The notes under the pieces: model-generated | The model's input: the letters and a program-made list of their open reading frames with translations, nothing else | Told to the model about the DNA's origin: nothing | Databases searched by the model: none | Assembly: GCF_005870035.1 (NCBI RefSeq) | Contig: NZ_SWJG01000005.1 | Span: 1 to 64,000, forward strand | Direction of reading: 5' to 3' | Length of the DNA stretch: 64,000 nt | DNA from: Spirosoma lacussanchae | Lineage (GTDB): Bacteria > Bacteroidota > Bacteroidia > Cytophagales > Spirosomataceae | Shown here: in pieces, positions 35,892 through 45,624 of the stretch | Layout of the letters: each line of letters starts with the position of its first letter | Numbering within the stretch: the first letter of the stretch is position 1 | Made by a program: the position numbers and the translations under genes

Positions 35892-37259
35892 TTACACCGT
35901 CTGGGAAAATAGCGGCTGCTGCGAAACGGAACTGGCGGCCAGGTACTGGTCAAACACCATGCAGATGTTCCGCAGAAAAGGGTGACCGGCGGGCCTGACC
36001 CGCAGGTGGGTATGGTTATAATCCAGCAGACCGTCGGCCATCATGGCATCCAGCTGCCTGTCAATGGCGTCCCATTCCGTTTCGGTCCAGTCGTCGGCCG
36101 ACCAGCTTGTCTCGAATCGGCACATGATATTCAGGATCTGTTCCCGGATAAACTGATCCCGTGGGGTCAGCAGGTGGCCCCGCAGCACGGGCAGTTCATT
36201 CGTCTGGATGCGCTTCTGATAGGCACCAATCTCTTTTTCATTCTGCATAAAGGCCGTACCCACATCGCTGATGGCCGACGCACCCAGACCAATCAGTACG
36301 TTGGTGCGGGCGGTGGTATACCCCATGAAGTTACGATGGAGGGCGCCGGTCTGCATGGCCTGGTAGAGCGCGTCGTGGGGTAGGGCAAAATGATCCATAC
36401 CTATTTCGCTGTAGCCGCCTGCTTCGAGTAGGGCGCGGCCGGTTTCGTAGAGCGCCCGTTTCTGATCGGCATCGGGTAGGTCGGCGTCCTGAAAACCGCG
36501 CTGGCCGGTTCCCCTGATCCAGGGAACGTGGGCATAGGAATAAAACGCGATGCGGTCGGGCCGGAGCCGGAGGGTCTGCGCCACGGTATTCTGGATAGAC
36601 GACCGCTGCTGAAACGGCAGGCCAAACACCAGATCATGACTGATGGAGGTGTACCCGATAGCGCGCGCCTGGTCGGTTACCCGCTCTACGTTGGCAAAAG
36701 GCTGGTGACGATGAATGGCCCGCTGCACCGCCGGATCGTAGTCCTGCACGCCGAAACTAACCCGCCGGAAGCCAAACGAATACAGGGTTTGCAGGTGCTC
36801 GAAGCGGGTGTTGTTGGGGTGGCCCTCCCAGCCGTAATCCGGATCGCTGACGGGGTCGGCCCAGCGGAAAATACCCGTCAGCAACCGCCGAAGCTGATGG
36901 GGCGAAAAGAAGCTGGGTGTGCCTCCGCCGAGATGCAGCTCGGCAATACGCGGCCGCTCGGGTAACCAGTCGCAGTACAGTTCCCACTCGGCCAGCAGCG
37001 CATCGATATACGGTTCTTCTACGCCATGGTTGCGCGTAATCCGTTTGTTACAGCCGCAGAACGTACACAGGCTTTCGCAGTAGGGGAGGTGGATATACAG
37101 GCTGATGCCGTCGGTATAGTTGCTGGTGGCAAAAGCCGTAGTCAGCCGTTGCTGCCAGTCGTGGGTAGTGAAGGCGGCCGTGTTCCAGAACGGAACCGTT
37201 GGGTAGCTGGTGTAGCGTGGTCCGGCTACGTTATACCTGGCAATCAGCGAATGGGTCAT
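35892..37259 (-). CDS. hemN: Oxygen-independent coproporphyrinogen III oxidase
   Basis: The 455-residue radical-SAM enzyme converts coproporphyrinogen III to protoporphyrinogen IX without oxygen. The [4Fe-4S] motif is CESLCTFCGC (CxxxCxxC), followed by LHLGGGTPSFFSP, and the N-terminus ARYNVAGPRYTSYPT is the hemN-specific lead. The start is the ATG at 37259. The open frame continues upstream to 37325 but adds no homologous residues. A strong CRP/FNR-type palindrome lies about 90 bp upstream (37350-37367), which fits induction at low oxygen. It follows the stress-protein gene with a 112-bp gap. Confidence 0.95.
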   Translation of the reverse strand: MTHSLIARYNVAGPRYTSYPTVPFWNTAAFTTHDWQQRLTTAFATSNYTDGISLYIHLPYCESLCTFCGCNKRITRNHGVEEPYIDALLAEWELYCDWLPERPRIAELHLGGGTPSFFSPHQLRRLLTGIFRWADPVSDPDYGWEGHPNNTRFEHLQTLYSFGFRRVSFGVQDYDPAVQRAIHRHQPFANVERVTDQARAIGYTSISHDLVFGLPFQQRSSIQNTVAQTLRLRPDRIAFYSYAHVPWIRGTGQRGFQDADLPDADQKRALYETGRALLEAGGYSEIGMDHFALPHDALYQAMQTGALHRNFMGYTTARTNVLIGLGASAISDVGTAFMQNEKEIGAYQKRIQTNELPVLRGHLLTPRDQFIREQILNIMCRFETSWSADDWTETEWDAIDRQLDAMMADGLLDYNHTHLRVRPAGHPFLRNICMVFDQYLAASSVSQQPLFSQTV

Positions 37260-37349
37260 TGAGGGAGCCGCGCCGGTGTTGACAACGGGCACGGCTACGC
37301 AAAACTCGGTGGTACCCATCGGCATCGGACTAATCAGCCTCAGCCAGCC

Positions 37350-37367
37350 AGCTGATAAAAATCAGCT
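37350..37367. promoter_or_regulatory. CRP/FNR-type operator upstream of hemN
   Basis: AGCTGATAAAAATCAGCT is a perfect 18-base palindrome of the form CTGA-N6-TCAG. It lies 91-108 bp upstream of the hemN start. Three closely similar palindromes occur before the other microaerobic genes of the window. Confidence 0.7.
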
Positions 37368-37371
37368 CAGC

Positions 37372-38196
37372 CTACTCGTCTTCGCGAAGCGGAACGACCA
37401 GTACCGGCAGCTGCGCGTGGTTAACGACATCCTCGGCCACGCTGCCGTTGAAGAAGTGCCAGAAACCCGTCCGCTGGTTGGTAAACAGCACGATAAGATC
37501 GAACTGGTGCTGCTCGGCAAACTGGATAATGCCTTCGTGGGCGGTGTGGTGCGGTATGATCGACAGATGATAGTCGGTCAGCTGCCGGGCTTCGGCCAGT
37601 TCGCTCATCCAGTCGCGGATACCTTCTGGGGCGCGCGGGTCGTTGGGGGTAGTAACGAACAAAAATTCCAGGTGCGAATTACCCACCGGCAACGGGTTGG
37701 TGAACTGCGTTTTTAGCCGGTCGTCGGCATCGATGGCAAACAGGATTTTCTTTAGACTCAGCTCCGGATGCGCCTGCTTCACGACCAGCACCGGACTATG
37801 AACGGCCTGTACGATATGCTCGGCATTGGACCCCACGAGCCACTCGGCCCAGCCCTCGGACCCGTGCGAAGCCACAACGATCAGATCGGCGTTCTCGCTG
37901 GCCATGGCGCCGTACAGTCCGGCTTCGTGCCGACTAAGAACGGGGGTTACCGGCACCTCTGCGGTCTGGTAGTGGCTACAGAGCTGGTCGAGTGCCTGCC
38001 GGGCTTCGGCGGCCTGTTCGTCGAGGTAGCGGCCAATGGCAATAGGGGCTCCGCTGAGTTCGGGGGCAATAAGGCCGGTCGCGAGGTAGTGCAGTACCCG
38101 CACCTCGGCGCCGTATTGGTTGGCCAGACTAATGGCAATGGGCAGTGCCAGGGCAGAGAGCGGGCTCAGATCGGTAGGGACCAGAATCGTTTTCAT
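37372..38196 (-). CDS. Universal stress protein with two USP domains
   Basis: The 274-residue protein has two tandem USP (Rossmann-like) domains. The first (about 1-145) starts MKTILVPTDLSPLSALALPI and contains ADLIVVASHGSEG and the nucleotide loop region SPVLVVK. The second (about 150-274) begins at KKILFAIDADD and ends FDLIVLFTNQRTG and LPVLVVPL. Such proteins often respond to oxygen limitation and bind ATP. It is divergent from ccoI and shares with it a CRP/FNR-type palindrome at 38291-38306, and is placed just upstream of hemN. Confidence 0.9.
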   Translation of the reverse strand: MKTILVPTDLSPLSALALPIAISLANQYGAEVRVLHYLATGLIAPELSGAPIAIGRYLDEQAAEARQALDQLCSHYQTAEVPVTPVLSRHEAGLYGAMASENADLIVVASHGSEGWAEWLVGSNAEHIVQAVHSPVLVVKQAHPELSLKKILFAIDADDRLKTQFTNPLPVGNSHLEFLFVTTPNDPRAPEGIRDWMSELAEARQLTDYHLSIIPHHTAHEGIIQFAEQHQFDLIVLFTNQRTGFWHFFNGSVAEDVVNHAQLPVLVVPLREDE

Positions 38197-38290
38197 GAGT
38201 CGGTTCAGTTAGTGTGTCAGAACAGGAGGGCGGTGCCACAAAAGTCGCCGATCGGTTCGGTCGCTATACCCTATCAGAATCAGGCAGCGG

Positions 38291-38306
38291 GCTGATTTAT
38301 GTCAGC
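38291..38306. promoter_or_regulatory. CRP/FNR-type operator between usp and ccoI
   Basis: GCTGATTTATGTCAGC has perfect GCTGA/TCAGC arms around six bases (CTGA-N6-TCAG core). It lies 48-63 bp upstream of the ccoI start and 95-110 bp upstream of the stress-protein start, so it could serve either or both divergent genes. Confidence 0.75.
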
Positions 38307-38353
38307 AGACGGCCCGGCCCGCCCGGGCAATTTTGGGAAAATATTTGGCCATC

Positions 38354-40855
38354 ATGATGACAGCTGCTCCCTCCCGAACGGTTTGCTACCACTGCGGCAA
38401 CGACTGCCCTGCGGAGGCAGGACCCCTGGTTTTTGATACTAAACCGTTTTGCTGTACGGGCTGCCAGACCGTTTATCGGGTGCTGAGCGAGCACCAGCTC
38501 TGCCAGTACTACGACCTCAACACCAGTCCGGGCGTTACCATACCAGGCCCCGGGCTATCCAGCCAGACAGCTACCCTCGACCGGCTGGCTTTTCTGGACA
38601 ACCCGTCTATTGCCGATCAGCTGATCGACTTCCGCAACGATCAGGTCGCCCATGTCACGTTCTTCGTGCCAGCGATTCACTGCTCGTCGTGCCTGTGGCT
38701 GCTGGAACACCTGTACCGCCTTGAACCCGGGGTGCAGCAAACCCGCGTCGACTTCCTCAAAAAACAGGTGCATCTGGTTTTCGATCCGGCACGGCTGTCG
38801 CTGCGGCAGGTGGTCGAGCTGCTCACGTCGCTGGGCTACGAGCCGCTCATCAGCCTGAACGATGTGGTTAAGGAGCAGCAGAAGCCGTTGTACCGGTCGC
38901 TGCTGTATAAGCTGGCGGTGGCGGGCTTCTGCGCGGGTAATATCATGCTGTTCAGTTTCCCCGATTATTTCGGACTGGATGATCCGTCGTTCAGGCATCT
39001 GTTCGGTGTGCTGAACCTGCTGCTGGCAACGCCCGTCGTCTTTTATTCGGGTTCGGGTTACTTTGTCTCGGTCTGGAAGAGCCTCCGCCGGGGAATCATC
39101 AACATCGACTTTCCTATCCTGCTCGGCATTCTGGTGGCCTATGGCCGCGGCACCTACGAGGTGCTGGCGCTGGGCGGGGCGGGTTATTACGACTCCGTGA
39201 GCGGGCTGATTTTCTTCCTGCTCTGTGGTCAGTGGTTCCAGCAGCGTACCTATGATTTTCTGTCGTTCGAGCGCGATTATAAATCCTATTTCCCCCTGGC
39301 CGTTACGCGCCTGGAGCCCGCCACGTCGCTGCCGGCTACGGAAGCTGAATTGTCGGTGCCGGTGGCTGATCTGCGCAAGGGTGACCGGATTCGGGTGCGG
39401 CATGGCGATCTGATTCCGGCCGATGGACTTTTGTACCGGGGCGACGGGCTAATCGATTATTCGTTCGTGACGGGCGAGTCGGTACCGGAGCGAAAAGAGC
39501 CCGGTGCTCTGCTTTACGCCGGTGGCCGGCAGGCGGGGGGCAGTATCGATCTCGAAATTGTGCGGGAGGTGTCGCAGAGTTACCTGACCCAGCTCTGGAA
39601 CAACGACGCTTTTCGGAAAGATCAGCCCAGCCAGGCGAAGACCTTTGCCGATGCGGTCGGGAAATACTTCACCCTGACCGTGCTGACGCTGGCTACCCTG
39701 ATCGGGGCTTACTGGTATGTGGGGGCTGGCCAGCCGACTACCGCCGTCAATGCCTTCACGGCGGTGCTGATTGTTGCCTGCCCCTGCGTACTCTCGCTTT
39801 CGTATCCGGTTGCGCTGGGGCATGGGCTGCGGCTGCTGGGCAGGCAGGGTTTCTACCTCAAAAATGCCGACGTAATCGAGCAGCTTACCCGCTGCGATAC
39901 TCTCGTGTTCGACAAAACCGGAACCCTGACGGAGGTTAGCTCTCCTGCCACCGATATCGACAGCGTTCTGCCCGTGGGGGTAAGCCGGAGCGGAGCGGTA
40001 ACGGAGGTGTTCGAGCCACCCCTGACCGGTATCGAGCGCGCTATGATCCGGTCGGTAGTGAGCCAGTCGGCCCACCCCCTGAGCCGTCGGCTGAGCCAGT
40101 ACCTGGCCGATACCCTGCCCATGCCGGTCAATAACTTCACCGAACTAACCGGGCAGGGTATCGTAGCGCTGGTCGACGATGAGCTGATCAAGATAGGCCG
40201 AGCCGACTTTGTAGCGGCTGACCGTGTCGTAAACGAAAAGCCAGACGGTTCTTCGGTGCATGTCAGCATCGATGGGGTATACCGGGGGTGGTTCCGCTTT
40301 GCCGCCCAGCTGCGCGATGGGCTGGTCGACATGCTGACGGCGTTTGTGGGCCGGAATCAGCCAATGTACCTGCTCTCGGGCGATACCGACGCCGACCGGT
40401 CCAGCCTGCGCACCTGGTTTACCGATGATGCCATGCGGTTTGGGTGCAGCCCCGAAGACAAACTGCGGTTCATTGAAGACCTACAGGCCAGCGGCCACCG
40501 CGTATTGATGATTGGGGATGGGCTCAACGACGCCGGGGCGCTGAAACAGGCCGATATTGGTATTGCCGTTACCGACGATACCCTCCGGTTCACCCCGGCC
40601 AGCGACGCTATTCTGGAAGCGCGCTCGCTGCGGGGGCTGCCCCAGTTTCTGCGCTACAGCCGGTTTGCCATGCGGCTGATCCGGTTCAGCTTCGCCGTGT
40701 CGTTGCTCTACAACCTGATCGGGCTGTCGTTTGCGGCTACGGGCCATTTGTCGCCGGTGGTGGCTGCGGTGCTGATGCCGCTCAGTTCGGCCACGATGGT
40801 GCTGATTGCCACAGTAGGTATGCGGTTTCGTCGGCTCCTGCCAACTGCCCGATAA
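38354..40855 (+). CDS. ccoI: Copper-translocating P-type ATPase of cbb3 oxidase assembly
   Basis: The 833-residue P1B ATPase starts at the ATG at 38354 or the next Met. The N-terminus CYHCGNDCPAEAG with FCCTGCQTVY is the cysteine-rich domain peculiar to CcoI/FixI proteins, followed by an HMA-like domain with HCSSCLWLLEHL. The transport and catalytic motifs are all present: TGES, the intramembrane CPC (VACPCVLSLS), DKTGTLTE (phospho-Asp) and GDGLNDAGAL. It supplies copper for the binuclear centre of cbb3 cytochrome oxidase, whose structural gene ccoN lies about 22 kb away at the end of the window. A CRP/FNR-type palindrome precedes it. Confidence 0.92.
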   Translation: MMTAAPSRTVCYHCGNDCPAEAGPLVFDTKPFCCTGCQTVYRVLSEHQLCQYYDLNTSPGVTIPGPGLSSQTATLDRLAFLDNPSIADQLIDFRNDQVAHVTFFVPAIHCSSCLWLLEHLYRLEPGVQQTRVDFLKKQVHLVFDPARLSLRQVVELLTSLGYEPLISLNDVVKEQQKPLYRSLLYKLAVAGFCAGNIMLFSFPDYFGLDDPSFRHLFGVLNLLLATPVVFYSGSGYFVSVWKSLRRGIINIDFPILLGILVAYGRGTYEVLALGGAGYYDSVSGLIFFLLCGQWFQQRTYDFLSFERDYKSYFPLAVTRLEPATSLPATEAELSVPVADLRKGDRIRVRHGDLIPADGLLYRGDGLIDYSFVTGESVPERKEPGALLYAGGRQAGGSIDLEIVREVSQSYLTQLWNNDAFRKDQPSQAKTFADAVGKYFTLTVLTLATLIGAYWYVGAGQPTTAVNAFTAVLIVACPCVLSLSYPVALGHGLRLLGRQGFYLKNADVIEQLTRCDTLVFDKTGTLTEVSSPATDIDSVLPVGVSRSGAVTEVFEPPLTGIERAMIRSVVSQSAHPLSRRLSQYLADTLPMPVNNFTELTGQGIVALVDDELIKIGRADFVAADRVVNEKPDGSSVHVSIDGVYRGWFRFAAQLRDGLVDMLTAFVGRNQPMYLLSGDTDADRSSLRTWFTDDAMRFGCSPEDKLRFIEDLQASGHRVLMIGDGLNDAGALKQADIGIAVTDDTLRFTPASDAILEARSLRGLPQFLRYSRFAMRLIRFSFAVSLLYNLIGLSFAATGHLSPVVAAVLMPLSSATMVLIATVGMRFRRLLPTAR

Positions 40856-40865
40856 CGAGTGGGAC

Positions 40866-43385
40866 TTATCGGCTGGTCAGGTCGCTTGTCTGCCCAATCA
40901 GGGGGTCGGTGACGCCTTCCTGCCCGGTTTCGACCCGACCGGCATACCGCTGTTCAACCTCCGGAAAACCATCGATCAGCACGCTGATATCGTACCAGTT
41001 GTGGCTGCGGTTCAGGTTCAGAGTAACCGACTGCCGGGCGCCCGACAGGCCTGCCCTGGCCAGACTGACCGACTGTTCGCCGGTCTGGTAGGCGTTATCC
41101 CTGAGCCGCACCACGTACGGGCGGCTGGGGTCCGGGTTGTGTAGTTCCATGACGAGATGGCCCGTATACTGCTTCCGGGCGTTCTGTTCGTAGCGGCAGT
41201 CGATCGTTACCGGTGGATGAGCGCCAGTGCTGCTAAACGATCGAAAGAAGCCGTTCGGCCCGTATACGCTCAGGTGGAGCGGCTCGCTGAGCGGCCACTC
41301 GTCGGTCAGTGTATCGCCGGGTGATACGGTATACGAACGGAAGCGCACATCGTCCTGTAGGTGCTGGTGCACCTGGAAGGCGGTACCAGCCGCCCGTTTG
41401 CCGAATACGGCATTGTCGGCGGTCAGCTTCAGCATAAACCGGTCGGCCTGGCTGTACCCGTCGGCATATAGTTCATACGGCAAGGCACAGGACGATCGCA
41501 TGCCTGCTTCCTGGCGCGGCATCCAGGGCGACAGGCTGGGGCGCTGGCTGGCCTGCCGGGCTTCGTCGGGCGAGAGCGATTTGTAGTTGGTCGGTACGTC
41601 CTTGAACTGGGCCTTGTGAATACCTTCGATAAACGGCTCGCGGGGCAGGAAAGTCGGTAGTCGGAGCGACTCGCCCCGGTAGGGCCGAAAGGCCGACGAC
41701 AGATCGCCACAGACCGTCCGTCGCCAGGGGCTAATGTTCGTTTCCCGGATCGGTTTGCCGGTTTTGTGGCTCACGAAATTCTCGAGAAAGCGGAGCGTCG
41801 AGGTATGGTCGAACACTTCGGAGCAGACGTATCCGCCCCGGCTCCAGGGCGACACAATAACGAGCGGTACCCGATAGCCCAGTCCGATGGGCCCGGTTCG
41901 GCCTTTGGGCCCGCGGCTCTTTTCCTGCTCGGCCGTAACAAACTCCAGCCGGGTGTCGATGCCCTTGCTGGATTTACCGGTCTGCGGCCGGTCGGGGTGC
42001 GCCGGCACCAGCGGAGGAACATGGTCGAAGTAGCCGTCGTTTTCGTCGTAGGCCAGAATGAAAATGGTTTTTTTCCAGACGTCGGGGTTCTGGGTCAGTA
42101 TGTCGAGCATCTCTGACAGGTACCAGGCGCCATACCAGGGGGCGGAGGGGTGATCGGAGAAATTCTCCGGCGCCACTACCCACGAGACGGTGGGCAGCGT
42201 CCGGTTCTTCACATCGGCCCGAAACTGGTGTAGCACGTCGCCTTTGGGTACGGTAACCTGCCGTTCGGTGGTGCCGTCCTGGTATGTCAGCGTGCTCAGC
42301 TTCCGGTAGTCGGGATCGCTGGTGTTGGTCGTAAAGGCCCGCTGGCAAAGCTGCTGGTCGCGCGCTGATAACTGGCTAAACTTCTCGGGGGCGTAGGTAA
42401 CCAGATCGGCTTTAACCTGGGCCTGGGCTTGCTGCTGCTGCTGAAGTTTTTTTTGTACGCTGGCGTAGGTCGGGTCGGCGGGCGTCAGGGTGCTGAGCTG
42501 GGTCTGGAGGCTGGCAATACGATCGGGAATGGCTTTTTCTTCGCGCTGGATAAAGGCATAATAGGCCGGGTGAAACCGAACCCGGAACTGCGAAAACCAT
42601 TCGATGGGGTTGTCGGTGAAGTTGCCGAGCCAGCCGTCTTCGTCGCCCTGCAGCCCGGTGGGCAGGCTGATCTCGTTCTGGTATATTTTCCAGGAAACGC
42701 CATGGTCCTGCAGCCGTTCGGGAAAGGTGGTCCAGCTTACTTCGGCGTCGTAATCTACGTTTTCGTTACGAACCAGAGCCGGGGCTTTTGGGTCGCGGGG
42801 GTCGCGCAGGGTGCCGCTCCAGAAATAAAGCCGGTTGGGGGTCGTGCCCGTCAGTGAGGAGCAGAAGTTCTGATCGCAGACGGTAAAGGCATCGGCCAGC
42901 GCGTAATAGAAGGGTAAGTCCTGCCGGTTGTAATACCCCAGGGTCAGCGGCATGCTGGCGTATTCTTTTCGGCCCGATCGTTTGGCATCCAGCCACTTGT
43001 CGAACTTGCCGTCATGTCGGGCATCTACCTGGTCGGTCCAGGAGTGGGGCAGCGAACTCATCCAGGTAGCTTTGGTATCGTGGATGTTGAGCCGGAACGG
43101 CGCGTAGGTTTCCCCGGCTGCGTTGGTCTGGAGCCAGACTTTGTTGCCGTTGGGCAGGGTGATGGCCCGCGGATCGTTAAAACCCCGTACGCCCTGCAGC
43201 GAGCCGTATATATGATCGAAAGAGCGGTTCTCCTGCATCAGAATAACCACGTGCTCCGCGTCCAGGTAGGTAGTTCCCGGCGACGGGTCGATGGCCAGCG
43301 CTTTCTGAATAGAGTCGGGCCAGGTACCCGACAGGCTGGTGGCCAGTAAAGCGGCTTTTCTGATAAACTCCCGTCTCGAATCCAT
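40866..43385 (-). CDS. Phosphocholine-specific phospholipase C
   Basis: The 839-residue protein has a twin-arginine export signal (SRREFIRKAALLATSLS). The large N-terminal phosphoesterase domain has the family landmarks EHVVILMQENRSFDHIYGSL, DQNFCSSLTGTTPNR and ILAYDENDGYFDHVPP. Two C-terminal DUF756-type beta modules (about 640-730 and 735-825) follow, as in Pseudomonas PlcH/PlcN. It should cleave phosphatidylcholine or related lipids outside the cytoplasm, releasing phosphocholine and diacylglycerol. It lies downstream of galM on the same strand but behind a strong hairpin, so it is probably a separate unit rather than part of the arabinose operon. Confidence 0.92.
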   Translation of the reverse strand: MDSRREFIRKAALLATSLSGTWPDSIQKALAIDPSPGTTYLDAEHVVILMQENRSFDHIYGSLQGVRGFNDPRAITLPNGNKVWLQTNAAGETYAPFRLNIHDTKATWMSSLPHSWTDQVDARHDGKFDKWLDAKRSGRKEYASMPLTLGYYNRQDLPFYYALADAFTVCDQNFCSSLTGTTPNRLYFWSGTLRDPRDPKAPALVRNENVDYDAEVSWTTFPERLQDHGVSWKIYQNEISLPTGLQGDEDGWLGNFTDNPIEWFSQFRVRFHPAYYAFIQREEKAIPDRIASLQTQLSTLTPADPTYASVQKKLQQQQQAQAQVKADLVTYAPEKFSQLSARDQQLCQRAFTTNTSDPDYRKLSTLTYQDGTTERQVTVPKGDVLHQFRADVKNRTLPTVSWVVAPENFSDHPSAPWYGAWYLSEMLDILTQNPDVWKKTIFILAYDENDGYFDHVPPLVPAHPDRPQTGKSSKGIDTRLEFVTAEQEKSRGPKGRTGPIGLGYRVPLVIVSPWSRGGYVCSEVFDHTSTLRFLENFVSHKTGKPIRETNISPWRRTVCGDLSSAFRPYRGESLRLPTFLPREPFIEGIHKAQFKDVPTNYKSLSPDEARQASQRPSLSPWMPRQEAGMRSSCALPYELYADGYSQADRFMLKLTADNAVFGKRAAGTAFQVHQHLQDDVRFRSYTVSPGDTLTDEWPLSEPLHLSVYGPNGFFRSFSSTGAHPPVTIDCRYEQNARKQYTGHLVMELHNPDPSRPYVVRLRDNAYQTGEQSVSLARAGLSGARQSVTLNLNRSHNWYDISVLIDGFPEVEQRYAGRVETGQEGVTDPLIGQTSDLTSR

Positions 43386-43502
43386 ACCAGTAGAAAGGGG
43401 TAAAATGAAAGGGGTAAAAGTAATGTAAGCCCCGAATACTACCAGCGATCGGGCATTATGAAACTGTTACCTGAGGAGTTGATAAGGGCCGGGCCGTATG
43501 CA

Positions 43503-43549
43503 ATCAGGGAGGTATTCCGCGCAGAGATTCCGCGGAATACCTCCCTGAT
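43503..43549 (-). terminator. Hairpin terminating the arabinose operon
   Basis: Nineteen bases (43503-43521, starting ATCAGGGAGGTATTCC) pair perfectly with 43531-43549 around a 9-base loop. It lies 29 bp beyond the galM stop. There is no clear T-run. Confidence 0.75.
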
Positions 43550-43577
43550 GAGTCTGATCCGTTTCTCAGGTCACCCC

Positions 43578-44735
43578 TTATTTTCGGGTAGAGAACTGAT
43601 AGATCGTAGTGGTTTTGTACGTCTGACCGGGGCGTAGCGTCGTTGTCGGGAAGGCGGGCTGATTGGGCGAGTCGGGGTAGTGTTCGGTTTCCAGACAGAA
43701 GCCGTAGCGTTTTTTGTAGGGGTTGCCTTCCCGACCCGTTACGGAACCGTCGAGGAAGTTGCCCGTGTAGAACTGTACGGCTGGCTCGGTCGTCTGTACG
43801 TCCAGCACCCGTCCGGTGGTTGGCTCGAAAACGGTAGCCACCGACTTCAGACCCTGGCTGCTGTCGGCAAATACCCAGCAGTGGTCGTAGCCCAGGCCGT
43901 ATTTGATCTGGGTATCGGCGGTGTCGTCGATGCGGTCGCCAACGCGGGTCGGTTTGGTGAAGTCGAACGGGGTGCCGGCAACAGCCTGGAGCTGCCCGGT
44001 CGGGATCAGCGTCTTATCGACGGGTACGAACCGGTCGGCCTTGATGGTTACTACGTGGTCGAGAACGTCGCGCTTAGCCCCGCCGGTCAGGTTGAAATAG
44101 GTATGGTTGGTCAGGTTTACGATCGTGGGTTTGTCGGTCGTGGCTTCGTAGTCGATCCGGAGGGCGTTGTTTTTCTGAAGCGTGTACGTTACGGTAACGG
44201 CCAGGTTGCCGGGGTAGCCTTCTTCGCCGTCTTTGGCGGTGTAGGTCAGTTTCAGCGCGGGTTCGTCGCCCTCAACGGGCGTGGCTGTCCAGAGCACCTT
44301 ATCGAAGCCGACCTTTCCGCCGTGCAGGTGGTTCCCCATATTGTTGGTTGCCAGCGTGTAGGTCTGCCCGTCGAGGGTAAACTTACCCTTGGCGATCCGG
44401 TTGCCGTAGCGGCCCACCAGCGCTCCGAAAAACGGATTGTTTTTACGGTACGTGTCGAGTGAGTCGAACCCCAGCGTGACGTCGGCAAACTGGCCGTCTT
44501 TATCGGGGGCGGTCAGGCCCACCAGAATGCCGCCGTAGGTCGTTATCCGGGCCGTCATGCCGGCTTCGTTACGCAGGGTGTACAGATCGACTGGGCGACC
44601 GTCGGGTAATTGGCCATAGGCCTGTTTGTCAATAGTCATCGTTTGGGTATTCGTGGTTTTTTTAGACGCGCAGGCATTCAGGAGCGTCAGCGCGCCGAGG
44701 GCCATCAGGCCGACATACTGAGAAAAACGGTTCAT
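43578..44735 (-). CDS. galM: Aldose 1-epimerase (mutarotase), lipoprotein form
   Basis: The 385-residue protein has a lipobox (LLNAC-A), so it is exported and lipid-anchored. The mutarotase fold carries NHLHGGKVGFDK (first active-site His), TNHTYFNLTGG (second His) and the Glu in ETEHYPDSPNQP. It interconverts the alpha and beta anomers of aldoses, here presumably arabinose released by the GH51 enzyme, before uptake. It is the last gene of the arabinose operon, 64 bp after araD, and is followed by a 19-bp hairpin. Confidence 0.92.
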   Translation of the reverse strand: MNRFSQYVGLMALGALTLLNACASKKTTNTQTMTIDKQAYGQLPDGRPVDLYTLRNEAGMTARITTYGGILVGLTAPDKDGQFADVTLGFDSLDTYRKNNPFFGALVGRYGNRIAKGKFTLDGQTYTLATNNMGNHLHGGKVGFDKVLWTATPVEGDEPALKLTYTAKDGEEGYPGNLAVTVTYTLQKNNALRIDYEATTDKPTIVNLTNHTYFNLTGGAKRDVLDHVVTIKADRFVPVDKTLIPTGQLQAVAGTPFDFTKPTRVGDRIDDTADTQIKYGLGYDHCWVFADSSQGLKSVATVFEPTTGRVLDVQTTEPAVQFYTGNFLDGSVTGREGNPYKKRYGFCLETEHYPDSPNQPAFPTTTLRPGQTYKTTTIYQFSTRK

Positions 44736-44799
44736 GGGTGACCAAGGGGTTTAGGCGTTGGGATGGGGGCGAACCAGCAGGCCGGTGCGCCCCGACTGA

Positions 44800-45498
44800 C
44801 TAGCAGCCCTGTCCGTAGTAGGCGTTCGTGCCGTGCTTGCGCTGGTAGTGCTTGTTACGGAGGGTATCTTTAATACGAGCTGTGTTGGGGTTGATCTGTA
44901 ACGTCAGGTAAGCCATACGGGCTACTTCTTCCAGTACGGCTGCGTTGTAAACCGACTTTTCGGCGGTCTTACCCCAGGTAAACGGGCCGTGGTTCTGCAA
45001 CAGCACCATCTCGACCTCGGTATGCGAAAGGCCTTTTTCCCGAAACACGTCGAAAATCTGGTTACCGGTCTCGTGCTCATAATCGCCTTCTATCATGGCG
45101 TCGGTCAGGACGGGCGCACACGGAATGTCGTGATGGGTATGGTCGGCATGGGTGGTTCCGAAAATCGGAATGTCCAGACCTGCCTGGGCCCAGGCCACCG
45201 CATGGGTGCTGTGGGTGTGGGTAATGCCGCCAATGTCGCTCCAGGTTTTATAGAGCAGCGCATGGGTTTTGGTATCGGACGACGGCCGCAGGGTGCCTGC
45301 TACAACGCGGGCGTCGTAATCGCAGATCACAATGTCGTCGGGTGTAAGAATATCGTACGACACCCCACTTGGTTTGATGGCAAATACGCCCCGCTCGCGA
45401 TCTACCGCGCTGACGTTGCCAAAGGTAAACAACACCAGCCCCAGCCGGGGGAGCTGCATGTTGGCCTCGTAACATTCTTCCTGTAAGGTCCTGTACAT
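44800..45498 (-). CDS. araD: L-ribulose-5-phosphate 4-epimerase
   Basis: The 232-residue class II aldolase-family enzyme epimerises L-ribulose-5-phosphate to D-xylulose-5-phosphate, the last step of arabinose catabolism. The zinc-binding pattern THTHSTHAVAWAQ and the substrate-binding segment VLFTFGNVSAVDRE are clear, and the C-terminus HGTNAYYGQ is typical. The start is the ATG at 45498 (MYRTLQEECYEANMQLP). The upstream extension to 45606 is in tandem GAGTGAT-like DNA and has no homology. It is followed by galM and preceded by a hairpin and the GH51 gene. Confidence 0.95.
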   Translation of the reverse strand: MYRTLQEECYEANMQLPRLGLVLFTFGNVSAVDRERGVFAIKPSGVSYDILTPDDIVICDYDARVVAGTLRPSSDTKTHALLYKTWSDIGGITHTHSTHAVAWAQAGLDIPIFGTTHADHTHHDIPCAPVLTDAMIEGDYEHETGNQIFDVFREKGLSHTEVEMVLLQNHGPFTWGKTAEKSVYNAAVLEEVARMAYLTLQINPNTARIKDTLRNKHYQRKHGTNAYYGQGC

Positions 45499-45531
45499 GG
45501 AGTTGCTTATTGAGTGATTTGTCTCTTGAGT

Positions 45532-45612
45532 GATGGAGTGAATGGTGATTGAGTGATGAGTAGCTGGCATGGCCAACTTTATCACCATCGCTTTATCGCC
45601 ATTCACTCCATC
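45532..45612 (-). terminator. Hairpin between GH51 and araD genes
   Basis: GATGGAGTGAATGG (45532-45545) pairs perfectly with CCATTCACTCCATC (45599-45612), with GTGAT/ATCAC also facing each other inside the loop. The loop region also has repeated TTGAGTGA-like units. It lies 12 bp after the GH51 stop and may trim or stabilise the operon's mRNA, since araD and galM continue on the same strand. Confidence 0.6.
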
Positions 45613-45624
45613 AACAGACCCTCG

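Noticed and set aside
43680..44462. 260-codon open frame on the plus strand
   Set aside because: It is antisense to galM, which has all mutarotase active-site motifs.
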